Assembly: GCA_003439945.1 (NCBI GenBank)
Contig: QVRM01006771.1
Span: forward strand, 673,501-737,500
Reading direction: 5' to 3'
From: Dermanyssus gallinae
Taxonomy: Eukaryota > Arthropoda > Arachnida > Mesostigmata > Dermanyssidae
Length of the DNA stretch: 64,000 nucleotides
In this document: piece after piece, positions 23,421-34,349 of the stretch
Numbering within the stretch: position 1 is the first letter of the stretch
Layout: each line of letters begins with the position of its first letter
Notes under the pieces: model-generated
What the model was told of the DNA's origin: nothing
Seen by the model: only the letters and a program-made list of their open reading frames with translations
Databases searched by the model: none
Position numbers and translations under genes: made by a program

Positions 23421-24006
23421 TTACCCCGCTAGGGATATTAGGATCATCTTCATATTTGGTGGGCGCGGCAGGATGCTGAAGTTAAAGCAGTCCGAGACTT
23501 CGACGTCGATGGCCAGGGCATTGTTCTTCACGTATAGAAGTGGATGAAATGACGTTCTGTAGATCACAATTTTGCCGTGCTCAGTGCTATCTCCTAGCGC
23601 AGCGAGATAAGGCTCTCCGTGTAAATACATTATAGCTATATATTCGCACACCACTTCTCTCGCTGAAACCGGGTCACAATGACCGCATATGGCTGGTCGT
23701 CAAGCTTCTCAATGGTAAACACTGCATAGGCTTCAGTTCTTGCCCCGCTTGTCGACGGAGCTGGCGTGTCATTGCCTCCGTATGCGATTCGGAAACGCAT
23801 CCCTTCTGTAGCAATTGTCGGCTTGGAAAGACGTACGCCACAGCACAGATATGGAACAGCCACGGGAGTCAAGCATAAGGTAGTTGTGAAACTGCTGAAC
23901 GCCCAGGCAGCATAATTTCCACCCCACTAGAGGGACGTCGGCGTGCGAGTTCGTAGCTGATAGACTCGAGTTAAAGAGGTAACCGTTAAGCGAATGGCAG
24001 TAGACA
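23421..24006 (-). pseudogene. IR-like receptor paralogue, N-terminal part, frameshifted
   Basis: Three overlapping frame segments on the minus strand follow the N-terminal domain of the receptor at 5451-9845 in order. They read YLFNSSLSATNSHADVPLVG (other gene: CILNSSLVDSEDLDVVFVG), then FTTTLCLTPVAVPYLCCGVR, then RTEAYAVFTIEKLDD (other gene: TTEAYSVYVVGELVD), then YLHGEPYLAALGDS (other gene: PLYGEPFLTGLATS) and DCFNFS (other gene: EYFNFS). A stop follows at 23421-23423. Two frameshifts are needed, near 23925 and 23655, and there is a stop at the left edge. Only the part before the ligand-binding domain is visible; no channel segments were found further along the strand. A pseudogene or gene relic is the simplest reading. 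Confidence 0.72.
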
Positions 24007-24081
24007 GCCTGCTAATAAGTATTAAAGCCTGCTAATAAGTGAATAAGGTACGAGGAGAGTCATCGTATCTTATTCACTTAT
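24007..24081. repeat. Short direct repeat and 19 bp stem hairpin
   Basis: AGCCTGCTAATAAGT occurs twice, 20 bp apart (about 24007 and 24027). Then ATAAGTGAATAAGGTACGA (24035-24053) pairs with TCGTATCTTATTCACTTAT (24063-24081) with one mismatch and a 9-base loop. It lies just upstream of the IR pseudogene start. Confidence 0.75.
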
Positions 24082-24575
24082 AAGAAGACACATCAAGGGT
24101 GAGGGAACTGCACGATCACCGAGCCGAGAGACGTAACATGGTACCGGTAAGGAGCACGTTGAACACTCAATACAGCAGTGCCTAAATGACGCATCGCCAA
24201 GCGCCGGGATACAGCTAAATGGTATTTTTCTAAGCCCATGAACAGCCGAATCTTACGCGCTGTCTGACAGTTGATAGACGTCTAGAAAAAGAGCTTTAAG
24301 TAACTCAGTAACGTGTAAGCAAAAATGCCAGTGGGCAGATCTCCCACAAGGTTGATAAAAACTCAGACACTCTTGTTTTGTAGGTATTTATTCTAATAGC
24401 CAGTCCCTTCTTTCGCCATTCCCAGGTTTGTCGATGGACATGATCACGCGATGGTGGCCCTTACATCTGACACAGAAGGAAGCTGAAGAACGCACTAGCA
24501 CGTGCTTTGCGCACTGACCTTATACAGAAAGGCGCATGTTTTTGTTTGCATTGTATATACACAATGTATGCGTGC

Positions 24576-24616
<41 letters not shown>

Positions 24617-24744
24617 GCCTATAGTCTTTTTTGCAAGAAACCCTCAATTTTTACAATTGTTAAAAATGCTGTTAATTATGGAGATTTTAAGCTTAATGAT
24701 GAATAATTTAATATAAATATATTTTATTGGAGAAGGCGGTCCTA

Positions 24745-24776
<32 letters not shown>

Positions 24777-25344
24777 CGTTGAGTAGCCCTAAGTAACATG
24801 TGTCGCTGAATCAATAAGTGTCCCGCCTAAATCGGCACAGCATTGCAATGGAATTTGAAGCACACAGGTTTAATTTTGGCATAGTTAATTAAAGTGGTCT
24901 CATAAAAAGTTTCACTATTTGACGGGGCAGACATTTCAATAAGTACACCCACATCCATTTAAACTATTCGCTTATTTTGTCTAAATTAGTGTCCCATTAG
25001 CATAAGAGAATGGTTTTCACTAATCAAGAATTTTTATTAAGGCTTTAAGTGGAGTGACCGTTGTCACCTGAAAACGTGTGCACTGTGATTATTGATATAC
25101 TTTCTTAACGCCAACTTGAAATATTTGCAAGATTTTATTGCTGTTATATGTGTGGTTTTCTCAGGCGTATATGTGTCGAACGGATTTTTTACGCTCTGAC
25201 AACCACATTTTAGACGCTCGTAATGGGCTTAGTTGCTTGTGGCACGATGTTGTCTTAATGCAAGTATCGTCATCGCGTTCTCGTTACTGGCTTTTTCTAG
25301 CAGAATTGTGATGCAGCAGGGCAATGACAGCCACGTCCAACAAA
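24082..25344. other. No gene seen; (TA)n at 24579-24610 and 24749-24776
   Basis: AT-rich sequence with two TA microsatellites and no recognisable coding or RNA feature. Confidence 0.5.
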
Positions 25345-25455
25345 TACAACCTGCAAGGCCGGGGCTTGAACTTGCGGTTGTTTTGCTAACTATGGTTGGC
25401 AAGGCAACGCCCTGTTTCTAACGGTACGCTAGCCGCCTATGCCACCGCCGCTACA
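25345..25455 (-). mobile_element. Possible tRNA-like SINE head
   Basis: The minus strand carries GGTGGCATAGGCGGCTAGCG (A-box-like TGGCATAGGCGG), and about 70 bases on GCAAGTTCAAGCCCCGGCC (a B-box-like sequence in a short stem). It differs from the other SINEs here. It could be a decayed tRNA or chance. Confidence 0.35.
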
Positions 25456-26697
25456 AAATTACGGTGCAATGAACTCCAAGCAATTTTTGCACTCTATTAT
25501 AGTGATTTATTTCGCAGATGGTTTGAATTTACAAGATGCTTATATACAGACCGATAATGCGTCTGGAAGTTCATTGTCCGATACTTAGCGCATCCTTTGA
25601 GCAGAACTGGCTACCAGCTAGAGCTCTTCACACCTGGTTGTTACCACGTGATTACATCAATACCGAGACGCACCGCAAGACGCAGCAGATATGTATGTAA
25701 AATGCGTGTGTGTACATATGCATATAAATTAAAGAATTAAACTTTACTACCCAAGCTAATAGACACATTGGTATATTTCCATTGATATTACTGTCCGCCG
25801 ATATTCTGCAAGCGAGTTCTGGCAGCCATTTCTAAAATCTGCGAAGTTTAGTGCCGCAGCTACCTCACTCTGCCAAGCTGCAATTGTCATTGTGTCAGTC
25901 AGACCTCAAGCGGGGAAACACTCCGGCTTGTTTGTGTTTCGTTTTTCTACTGATCGTCGCTCAGCTATATTAAGGGATTCCTTGATCATCCCAGTGCTGT
26001 CAGGGCTAGCTTTACTAAACGCCTTACTAGAGAAATAACTACTTCTTCTACACGAGCGCCATTCTGTGTCTTATCTGGTGGTCGCCCGGAGGAGAACTTG
26101 CGTTCCTGCATATACACAGAGTATAGGGGTAAGGCCGTCTGTGCAGGGCACAGCACAGCTTCGGTTACGTGGCGTAGAAAATCTTGGATGTTAGAATGGG
26201 AACTGTTCGTGAAACTCTTTGAAGTCTTTCGTTTACCGCATGAACTCGCCGGCACCTCTCTTTACTTTCAACGCAACGGATGCTTCGTTTACCTGTTTTT
26301 TTTTCTACTGATTACTCTGTGACAAAGAAGGCTAATAAAGATCTCAAACGTAGACCGGCGGCGGTGCGGAGTGTTCGATTGCCTAGCACGGCCCCCGAAG
26401 TGACGGCAACGGAATGGCTCACAAACAATTTAATTCAATTTAACGCATATGCCTCGCCAGGCGAAGCCAGGCGAAACAATATGCCAGAAAAACAGATTAT
26501 GGGCCACACTAGTTAGCACAGATCAGCCAGTACAAACTGCAAGCAGAGGAGGTAACTGCAAGTAGTACTCACAATGTTAGAGAAGCGTTTCCCTTCATAT
26601 TCCGCAAACATTAGTTCGACAGCACGAAGGTTTCTTCTCTGTGCACGTTGATATTACTGGGCACATAAATATGAAATACTGTCTATAACGACCTTAA
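25456..26697. other. No gene recognised
   Basis: An 89-codon minus-strand frame at 25986-26255 has no motif I can name. The rest is unrecognised AT-rich sequence. Confidence 0.4.
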
Positions 26698-26896
26698 TTT
26701 TTTTTTTAGATTTTCCGTAAGGCAAATTGCCTGCGTACGGTTTTTTCTTGTCATGGCAAATTTTTAATCCACTCCGGCATTTACGTAGTCTAAATTGGAA
26801 ACCATACAAACCAATTTAAGAGTGGCCGGTCTGGGTTTCGAACTTAGTCCTCCCGAATGCAAGGCAAAGACTTTGCCACTAAGCCGTCTTGCTTGG
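26698..26896 (-). mobile_element. tRNA-derived SINE, copy 2
   Basis: Same family and orientation as 19899-20100. The plus strand shows the T run, CCGTAAGGCAA, AATTTAAGAGTGGCCGGTCT, the B-box complement and CTTTGCCACTAAGCC. The B box is damaged here (GGGTTTCGAACTTAG on the plus strand). Confidence 0.85.
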
Positions 26897-27298
26897 TATT
26901 TGTTACTTCATGTTATGCTTCACTATTTGTTAACGTCGCATTATCTGAGAACAAGGGCATGCGTGCTAGCGTTGTCTCCACAAGGCAATCGACAGTTTTA
27001 TTCCTCTTAGACTTTATTGACTCAGGTACACATGGAACGTCTAGGTTGACAATAAGGTTCAGATTATTTTACCCATATTTTGCAAACCAGATATGGTGAC
27101 AATGTGCTATTAATGCGTTTTAGTCTTATAAGAATTACGCAGCAAATGAGCAGAGCCCACTGACACGTTAAACGTCGGATTTGAATTAAACCTGCTTGGG
27201 GACGTCCATCTGGAGGATTCTGTTACCGATGATAACTCTAACCCTAAGGCACTTTATATAATAAACACGCATATATGTATATATATATATATATATAC
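26897..27298. other. No gene seen; (TA)n at 27278-27298
   Basis: Unrecognised sequence ending in the TA tract into which the next element is inserted. Confidence 0.5.
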
Positions 27299-27801
27299 CT
27301 TACCTACCTACTCGCGCTACTGCTAACATGCCATGGTGCTTGTTTTCAGCAGTATCTACACCGCATTAGTAAAACTGACTCCCCTGTATGCCGCATGTGC
27401 AACTCGGGAGAGCCGGATGATGTAGGGCACTGCTATGAGCGATGCTCCTTCTTCGACACTGAGCGAGAGTTATTGTTCCGGAGCTTAGGACTGCAGAACC
27501 CCCTGACATGCCAAACCCTTGTAGAGGCGCTCCTCAAAGATCACAAATCCTGGATTCTGGTAAGAAGATTCGCACAAGGTATCTCTGAGGCGAGAATAAC
27601 CGCCGCACAAAGCCGAGCAGCCTAAATGGCAAGAAGAGTCGCCAGGTGAAGTAATCTCGAGAAGACAGTACTGCGGCCACCCCCCGTCAAGGGGCAAAGA
27701 GGACGACAGGATTTTCGTGGGTGCGAGTCCCACACTATCGTGGCTTTAACAACGTCGCCCGGTGTGCATAACGCATTTCGCCAGTTACCTCTATAAAAAA
27801 A
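27299..27801 (+). mobile_element. R1-like retrotransposon, 5'-truncated, inside a TA tract
   Basis: The frame to 27625 encodes the end of an R1-type ORF2. It reads CHGACFQQYLHRISKTDSPV, then a CCHC cluster CRMCNSGEPDDVGHCYERC and WILVRRFAQGISEARITAAQ. The untranslated part has a perfect GTGGG/CCCAC stem-loop at 27717-27733 and a seven-A tail at 27795-27801. TA repeats lie on both sides (27278-27298 and 27803-27822), so the insertion split a microsatellite. It belongs to the same broad family as 14519-19508 but is clearly a different subfamily. Confidence 0.82.
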
Positions 27802-28339
27802 TTATATATATATATATATATAAAGTTCTAGAACAAAATTAGGTACATAGTTGGCCCCAGTTAACGCGTACCATGCTGCCACCAGTTGACTGCTGGGGAA
27901 GAAACCCTAGATACCACAATATGTCTAGTCCTCGGTGCATTGAAGATATGCTGCTTCACGGCGATTCCAATGCCGTAGAGCACGAGCTAAAACAAGCTTC
28001 TTAGAATATTTATTTTTTTAATTTTAGGTTGTGGATACAGAAATCGCTCAGCGGATCAATGCAGCGATAGTTACTAGATGACTCATAACTTATCAACATA
28101 ATTATGTGTAGACCATAAGTTACATAATTGCAAAATTAGGGTTCAGGCCAATGAAAAAGAAAGTCGTGGCGCTCTTTACTTTCCATCAGCGCGTCAGGTA
28201 CGACGTCATATGATTTATATTAGGATAATCTAGTTTTTAAAAAGTGAAAAATCTATATTGCTGGGATGCACTTGATGACCCTGGGCTATTTCGCAATTGA
28301 TAAGGCGGTAACTACGACGTGGTTCGAAGCAAACGATTT
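27802..28339. other. No gene seen
   Basis: After the TA tract at 27803-27822 there is only AT-rich sequence without a recognisable feature. Confidence 0.5.
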
Positions 28340-28789
28340 CACTGCGTTAAGCTTTACTGTAAGGAAACCAAGATCTGCGAATGTATGGTGCAGGCTGATC
28401 ATTGTATCGAAGTTGGAATGAGGTATGTTTTATGGAAGAAACGGAAGTTCTTGTGTAAAAGGCGTTAACTGTTGTATTATAAGTAAAATAAATACGTTCA
28501 TAATAATTCATAATGTAAAATGAATTAACGTAGTTATAACAGCATACGTAATATTGCTGCCTATGATAAACCGAAGAACGCCGTGTGATAACATGTGCAG
28601 ATAGATTAAAGTGTGAAAGACGTGCTCTATCTAAGATTTTACCTACCAATCTGCGTTAATTAAGACTTTTATTTATATTATGCTTAATTTGCAAAATTTA
28701 TTGAAAAGCCATATTTTAGAATTTTATAGTTAATAGCCACACATATACGACAAAAAATGTCAACATTGCATTTATTTCACTCATATTAA

Positions 28790-29555
28790 GTATGCATTTA
28801 ACATTAATACGCCTTGGCTCGTGTACCTGCTAGCGGGTTGCGGTCGGTAATGGAAACAATCAGTGCCAGGCTTAGGTCACCTATTACAGGTCCATTTCAG
28901 CAATTTTTGTTAGACTGCCAGGGAAAAGTGACCGAGGCCTCGGCAGTGATAGCGCAGTTAGATGTGTACCTCGCCAGAGAGCTTTGGGGTGGTGCTTTGG
29001 GCACCAGCCGGCACGTGTGTACAAGGTGCATTGTGCATGGCTATCATCACTTGGTATGACCTCGACCCAAGGATTTCACCAAGTTGGCGATCAATGTCGT
29101 TGCAGGGTCTGCCCGTAGATATGCGCTAAATATCACGCAGTGGCGCTGCCAGACGCATTGGCGGTCTTTGCACGTTTTTGTCCAGTGGGACGGGACGGTC
29201 GCTGAAGTGTTCAAATTGTATACTATGACGACTGTATTATAATTATGTACCATCTTAAAATGCAAACTTATTGCAAAACAAACAATATGTATATAACATT
29301 GATACGTACACTGGTGTCAGCTACTCTCGGCATGCCGTCCGAGAGAGCCAGTGCAGTTCGCACTCTTCGTGCTCTTCGTAGGGGCAGCCAGGCAGACGCA
29401 TGCCACCTCGTACACGTTGAGAACACAGTTTTTCTGAATAATAACAGGGGCATATGATAAGCATTTTATGTATAGCTAACTACAAAAATATATGGATAAC
29501 TTTCTACGCAAGAGTTTGTAAGGAGGAATGTATATAGTATTTTGCTATGTAGATA
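28790..29555. mobile_element. Insertion in duplication unit A, type unknown
   Basis: This stretch interrupts the match between unit A and unit B. It has a more GC-rich beginning (about 28810-29220) and no recognised transposase, LTR or SINE motif. That it is an insertion in A rather than a deletion in B is inferred from B being continuous with no such sequence. Confidence 0.4.
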
Positions 29556-29929
29556 TAAACGTTCTATTTATACTACACCAGTGAGCAAACAGAGAATTGT
29601 CTCAGGTTATTTTCTCGTTCAGGTGCCATGGTGCGTCGCTGGTGGACACTTTACTTTTAGTCAGAGTACAACTGGTCTGAAACTAGCAGCGGATGTAACT
29701 GACAGGGCATGTAAGGGATCACTCCAGCACAAGTTTAGATTCGATATAGAAAAAATGTGATCTAGAGTGCAACCAACATTTAGACAGGTTATGCAGGTCT
29801 GGAATGTCTCCCGGCAGGGTCGCGCATACCTAGACTTCATACTGAGACTGAAGAGCCGCCTGGAGACTAACAGACAAGACTACCATGACAAAAAAAAAAG
29901 CATGTCTCTCGTCATACGCTGGGCTTTGT

Positions 29930-30104
29930 AGCCGGTGGACGCTGGACGTCCGTAGCTAGGTGCTCGCCAGTTCTCAGGAAAGACGTGACAGTTGTGCAGT
30001 TTTTTTAATTACTTTCACCTGCCATCGTACTCCCTGCACTCGCGCAATTAGCGTCAACTAGCACTGGCTAGCAATAGCGCTGATGTCGTAACCCTAAGCA
30101 CCAT
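29930..30104 (-). pseudogene. First exon of receptor-like gene, copy A, broken
   Basis: The minus strand begins MVLRVTTSALLLA, the same start as copies B and C. A deletion of about 15 bases relative to copy B then shifts the frame into stops. The later conserved block NCTTV...LRTGEHL is still present in another frame. See copy C for what the exon may be. Confidence 0.55.
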
Positions 30105-31200
30105 GTATCGACTAATTAGATAGATCCCTGTCAAGGCAGTGCCACATTAGGTGGGACCGCCTCCAAGTAATAATGCTCCTTTAGTACACACAAGTAGCGA
30201 TACATAAGCAAGGTTGTCATTAGGCATGCGTTGCATACAAGTATGTGCGTTTTCAGCCAGATGGCCGTTATAGCAGAAGTAGTAGTTTCTTTAGCTTGTA
30301 TCATGTACAGTAGTGTGTAAACAAAATTTCAATGGTTGTTTTACCAATCTGGAACACATTTTAAATTCAGAGTCAAGCTATACTGTAAAGTAGCCAAAAT
30401 CCGCGAATTCAAACAGGCTGAATGTTTGTATCGAAGTTAGCAGAAACTCTTGTATAAAAGGCGTGTTAGATGGTGCAGTACATTTTGTATTCTATAGATA
30501 TATATGACGCATCTATAAGTAATATAAATACGTCACAATATTTTAAATAATTTTAGTACTCCTAGTGCGTACGTAATACTGCGCAATCAATATTGATACT
30601 TACGGTATGCCGAAAAGTGTCGCGTAACAAAATGTGTAGGAAAATATGAATGACATACTCTCTTTAGGAGTCTTATTTTCCAATCTAGGTAACTAAAACT
30701 GCTATATTTTTATGCGAAAACTTTCCAACACTACAAACATCGTGAGGAGCCGTATTTCAGGATCTTGAAGTTAAAACCACACACAAAGGGCAAACGTTTT
30801 TTATGTAGTTATGTTATGCTTCTACCACACAGTTGATCAAATAGAGAACCTTTAGTAATTTTCTCGTTCAGCTGCCATGACGCGTTGCTAGTGAATTCTT
30901 TACAAGTGTAACTGATCTGTACCTGGCGGAAAGTATGACTGACAGAGCGTGTATAACGTGTATAGCGTGTATAACAGCACATGTATATCTCTTAAATAGG
31001 AAATTCATATTCTCGAATGCGGATGCACCAAATATTCTGGCGGGTTATGCATTCCAGCATGTCTCCCGGCAGGGCGGGCGCACCTAGATGCGATAAGGAA
31101 ACTGAAGAGCCGTCCGGAGGCTTACAGACAATATTTCAAATAATAACAATAAAATAATGATGACGTCAGACACAGACAAAAAGTATGTCTACCGTCATAT

Positions 31201-31397
31201 GCTGGACTTGGTATCCGGCAGGCGCCAGACATCCGTAGCAACAAGGTGCTCGCCAGTTCTCAGGAAAGACGTGACAGTTGTGCAGTTTTTAATTACTTTC
31301 GCTTGCTTTCGTAATTGTTTGCGCAATTAGCCTCAACTAGCAGTTTGCAAAATGCCTTGGCTAGCAGTCGCGTTGATGTCGTAACCCTAAGCATCAT
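31201..31397 (-). pseudogene. First exon of receptor-like gene, copy B, broken
   Basis: The minus strand reads MLRVTTSTRLLAKAFCKLLV, aligning with MLRVVTSAPILAKPFYKLLV of copy C, then reaches an in-frame TAA. The block NCTTVTSFLRTGEHL continues in a shifted frame. The sequence upstream of the ATG is conserved with copies A and C (GACTAATTAGATAG on the plus strand), so promoter and exon were duplicated together. Confidence 0.6.
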
Positions 31398-31810
31398 ATA
31401 TCGACTAATTAGATAGATCCCTGCAAAAGCAAACCTGTAGACGTTAAATGTTGCCTAAGGGTCAGCCCGAAAAAAAGTTTTTTAACAGATCCCTGCAAAG
31501 ACAGCGTTTCTACCTTTAGGTAGGAAAGCATACCTGTAAAATCAATAGATCGCGACTAATAAGGCTATTTCGGTGTAAACGCAGCAATACATAAGTAATG
31601 ATTTACGCATTACGCATGTTTCGCTTAGTGTGTGTATTCCAGCCAGATTATTGTTTAAGCTAGTATATATGTATGACATATGCACCTAGCTTGCATCATG
31701 CACAATCGTCCGTATGGGAATTTCTAATCGCTGTTTTGCCTATCGGGATTGTATTTTGATCAAGAGGAATGTAAATAGTTACATACAAATAAAATATGAT
31801 TTAAAAAGCC

Positions 31811-31840
31811 TTATATATATATATATATATTTATATATAT
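31811..31840. repeat. (TA)n microsatellite
   Basis: A TA tract with one interruption. The sequence to 32064 shows no gene. Confidence 0.9.
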
Positions 31841-32061
31841 CGCACTACGGGTGATACAAACTCCCGGGTTTTCACTTGGGACAACAATTATTCGTTGCCA
31901 TCTAAAGAGACAACGCAACTGCTATAATGGCCAAATAGCCAAAAAAATGCAACCCTTGCCGAAACGTGACGTGACGACATTGACCGTTTAGACACACTGA
32001 CTGAGACTGTGTTCACCTAAAGACAACCCTCATCTCAACTGTTAATAAATATTGTAGATTA

Positions 32062-32064
<3 letters not shown>

Positions 32065-32153
<89 letters not shown>
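32065..32153. repeat. Long (TA)n microsatellite
   Basis: About 44 uninterrupted TA units, the longest in the window. The Tc1 element begins at its right end. Confidence 0.95.
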
Positions 32154-32154
<1 letters not shown>

Positions 32155-32157
<3 letters not shown>

Positions 32158-33639
32158 GCGTTGCAAAAAATTAGCATCTCATGTTTTTTTGAGATAATTT
32201 TGGTTGAAATTTTAAGGTCATGATGTACATGACAAAACACGAGTATGGTGTTAATTTCGTTGCAATCACACAATCGCTTCATACAAAAAATAAAAAAAGT
32301 GTGAAAAAACAGTGTTGCAAAATATTAGCAACAATAACGCCTTACGGCGTATTCGATTCTTAGCAGGGCTGTATGACTTATTTGATACTACATATTCTAT
32401 TTTAGAAACGGGTTTTTCGTCTCTTCTTCTGAATCAAATCGTAAACTCGGTCTTTTATGGAGTTAATGAGCTGTTGTAAGTGCGAAAGTGGAATATTAGT
32501 CCATGCTTGCTGGACAGCTTCTTTGGGGTCCGACAAATTATCATATTCTCGACCATTTGCGTAAATCTGCTTCACCAAATGTCCCTAAAGATTTTCGATG
32601 GGATTCAGGTCTGGACTCAATGCCGGCCAGTCAAAAAGTGGCACTCCTTGTTCTTGAATAAGGACTATAGTGCTAGCCGAGGTATTAAACGTGGCGTTGT
32701 CTTGTTGAAAAACTGCGTCAGGTCCCCCAATACTTCTGAAATGGGCTTCTAACTGGGAACCGACGATACGCTGGTACTTGTCGGAATTGTTTAGGCCCAC
32801 AATTGCAACTAGATCAGACTTCCCACAATTGCGACTAGATCAGACTTCCCATTATATCCAAACGCGCCCCAATATTTCACAGAGCCACCACCGGCCACAC
32901 GTTTCGAGAACCATTTAGGTTCCTTCCGTAAGTCGTGCCAATAGAACTGACAGACGATGTTTTTCCACTCGTTATCCTAAGTTTGGTATCTATGCGAAAA
33001 TTCACGCCGTGCGACAATGTGCTTCGGTTGCAGTCGCGGCATAAGCTTCCTTTTCGCGTATCGCATGCTTTTGTCACAACTTAACACTCGGTACACTGTG
33101 GATCGGTGCACTGGCACTCCCAAAGTAGTCCTGATCCTGCTGATGGTGCTCTTATGCCGGCCTAATCTGGTTGCTATAGCAGTTACTGTATGACCGAGCT
33201 CAGCATATGCCTTACTTCTTGTCTTTTCGTTATCCGAGAGATCCTTTGTACGACCCATGGTTTAAACATACGCTTCGCTGTTAGTTCGGCACAACGACTG
33301 AGCTGTAGAATATTTTGCAGCTATATAATGATTGATTTAGCTAGACAATATTCCTGACAGTTGATCCCCGGGATCGAATATCAGCTGTAGCATCGACTAT
33401 CCTTAACAAACAAGAGCTGTGTTGTTAGCATGTTATTGTTGCTAATATTTTGCAACACTGTTTTTTTCACACTTTTTATTTTTTTGTATGAACCGATTGT
33501 GAGATTGAGACGAAATTAACAACATACTACATACGTGTTTCGACATGTTCATCATGCCCTTAACATTTCAAAACGTTCAAATAAATCAAGCCGAAATTAT
33601 CACCAAAAAACATGAGTTGCTAATTTTTTGCAACGCACT
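32155..33639 (-). mobile_element. Tc1-family transposon with long terminal inverted repeats
   Basis: Both ends begin AGTGCGTTGCAAAAAATTAG when read inward, and the inverted repeats stay alignable for about 180-200 bp (left about 32155-32340, right about 33430-33639). The element lies in a TA tract, fitting the TA target of Tc1/mariner transposons. Length is 1,485 bp. The transposase runs on the minus strand and is broken. Confidence 0.9.
32402..33258 (-). pseudogene. Tc1 transposase
   Basis: It starts MGRTKDLSDNEKTRSKAYAE and has the paired-type DNA-binding region (GHTVTAIATRLGRHKSTISR). Later blocks are WHDLRKEPKWFSKRVAGGGS, YWGAFGYNGKSDL, VFQQDNATFNTSAS (second catalytic Asp), WPALSPDLNPIEN (third catalytic residue, Glu) and the basic end KKRRKTRF. 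Breaks: a stop after SHRYQT; loss of about 14 residues around the first catalytic Asp (ENIV is followed directly by CQFYWHDL); a 26 bp tandem duplication at 32796-32847 that shifts the frame; and a TAG in place of Trp after PIENL. The copy is inactive, but its inverted repeats are well kept. Confidence 0.85.
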
Positions 33640-33646
33640 ATATATA

Positions 33647-34349
33647 CAGGGTCATTCAGAGAGTATTGTCCTTCTTTCGAGGTTTGATAGAACTCGGCAA
33701 GAAAATAAGTTTTCCCTATGGAGGGAAGACGCGGAAACGTCTTGTTTAGGAGAGAGAGTAAAGTTTATAAAAGTAGTTTTTCTACCTTTTTCTCCTACAT
33801 ATTTGTGCGAAATCTACGTTTGCGGAAGAACCAGTTAACGCACGAAGGAACCGATTACACCGGCGTGTTCGGAGGAAAATTCTGCACAACGGAAGACAAT
33901 TCACTAGCTTGCGTAGCAAAAAGCGAGTACCCAGATTAAGGAAAGTCATGAAAAGTCGACATTTTACGTTAACGCCTTTTCACGAAAAATCGTAAAATTT
34001 TTCCATTGCGACCAAAAATGTACGTCCAAAATACTACTCTGACGCAATAGCAAATTTAATGCCCATCATTTTCGTACCAAGGTGATGGCGCTGCGTTACG
34101 TAGTTGTCAAGTCACTAAGCCTCCGAACACGCCGGTGTAATCGGTTCCTTCATGCGTTGACTGGTTCTCCCGCAAACAGAGATTTCGCACAACTATGTAG
34201 GAGAAAAAAGGCAGAAAAACTACTTTTATAAACTTCATTCTCTCTCCTAAACAAGACGTTTCCGCGTCTTCCCTCCATAGGGAAAACTTATTTTCTTGCC
34301 GAGTTCTATCAAACCTCGAAAGAAGTACAATACTCTCTGAATGACCCTG
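33647..34349. mobile_element. 703 bp MITE with about 230 bp terminal inverted repeats
   Basis: Left and right ends are about 95% identical inverted repeats for about 230 bp, starting CAGGGTCATTCAGAGAGTAT. A TA flanks each side (33645-33646, 34350-34351), as expected for a Tc1/mariner-type target duplication. The central 240 bp encode nothing recognisable. It sits seven bases from the Tc1 end, inside the same TA tract, which resumes to 34372. Confidence 0.92.

Larger units (their letters stand above)
28340..31760. repeat. Tandem segmental duplication (units A and B)
   Basis: Unit A (about 28340-30370) and unit B (about 30371-31760) are diverged direct copies in the same order. Shared landmarks include CTGTAAGGAAACC / CTGTAAAGTAGCC, TCTTGTGTAAAAGGCG / TCTTGTATAAAAGGCG, TGTCTCCCGGCAGGG, GTGCTCGCCAGTTCTCAGGA, GACTAATTAGATAGATCCCTG and TAGCTTGTATCATG / TAGCTTGCATCATG. 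Unit A is longer because of about 0.77 kb of extra sequence near 28790-29555. Part of the unit (the exon and its upstream region) recurs a third time at about 35020-35520. Confidence 0.75.

Noticed and set aside
25345..25455. Functional tRNA gene
   Set aside because: The box-like motifs are too far apart, and no cloverleaf with a proper acceptor stem could be drawn. At most it is a SINE head.
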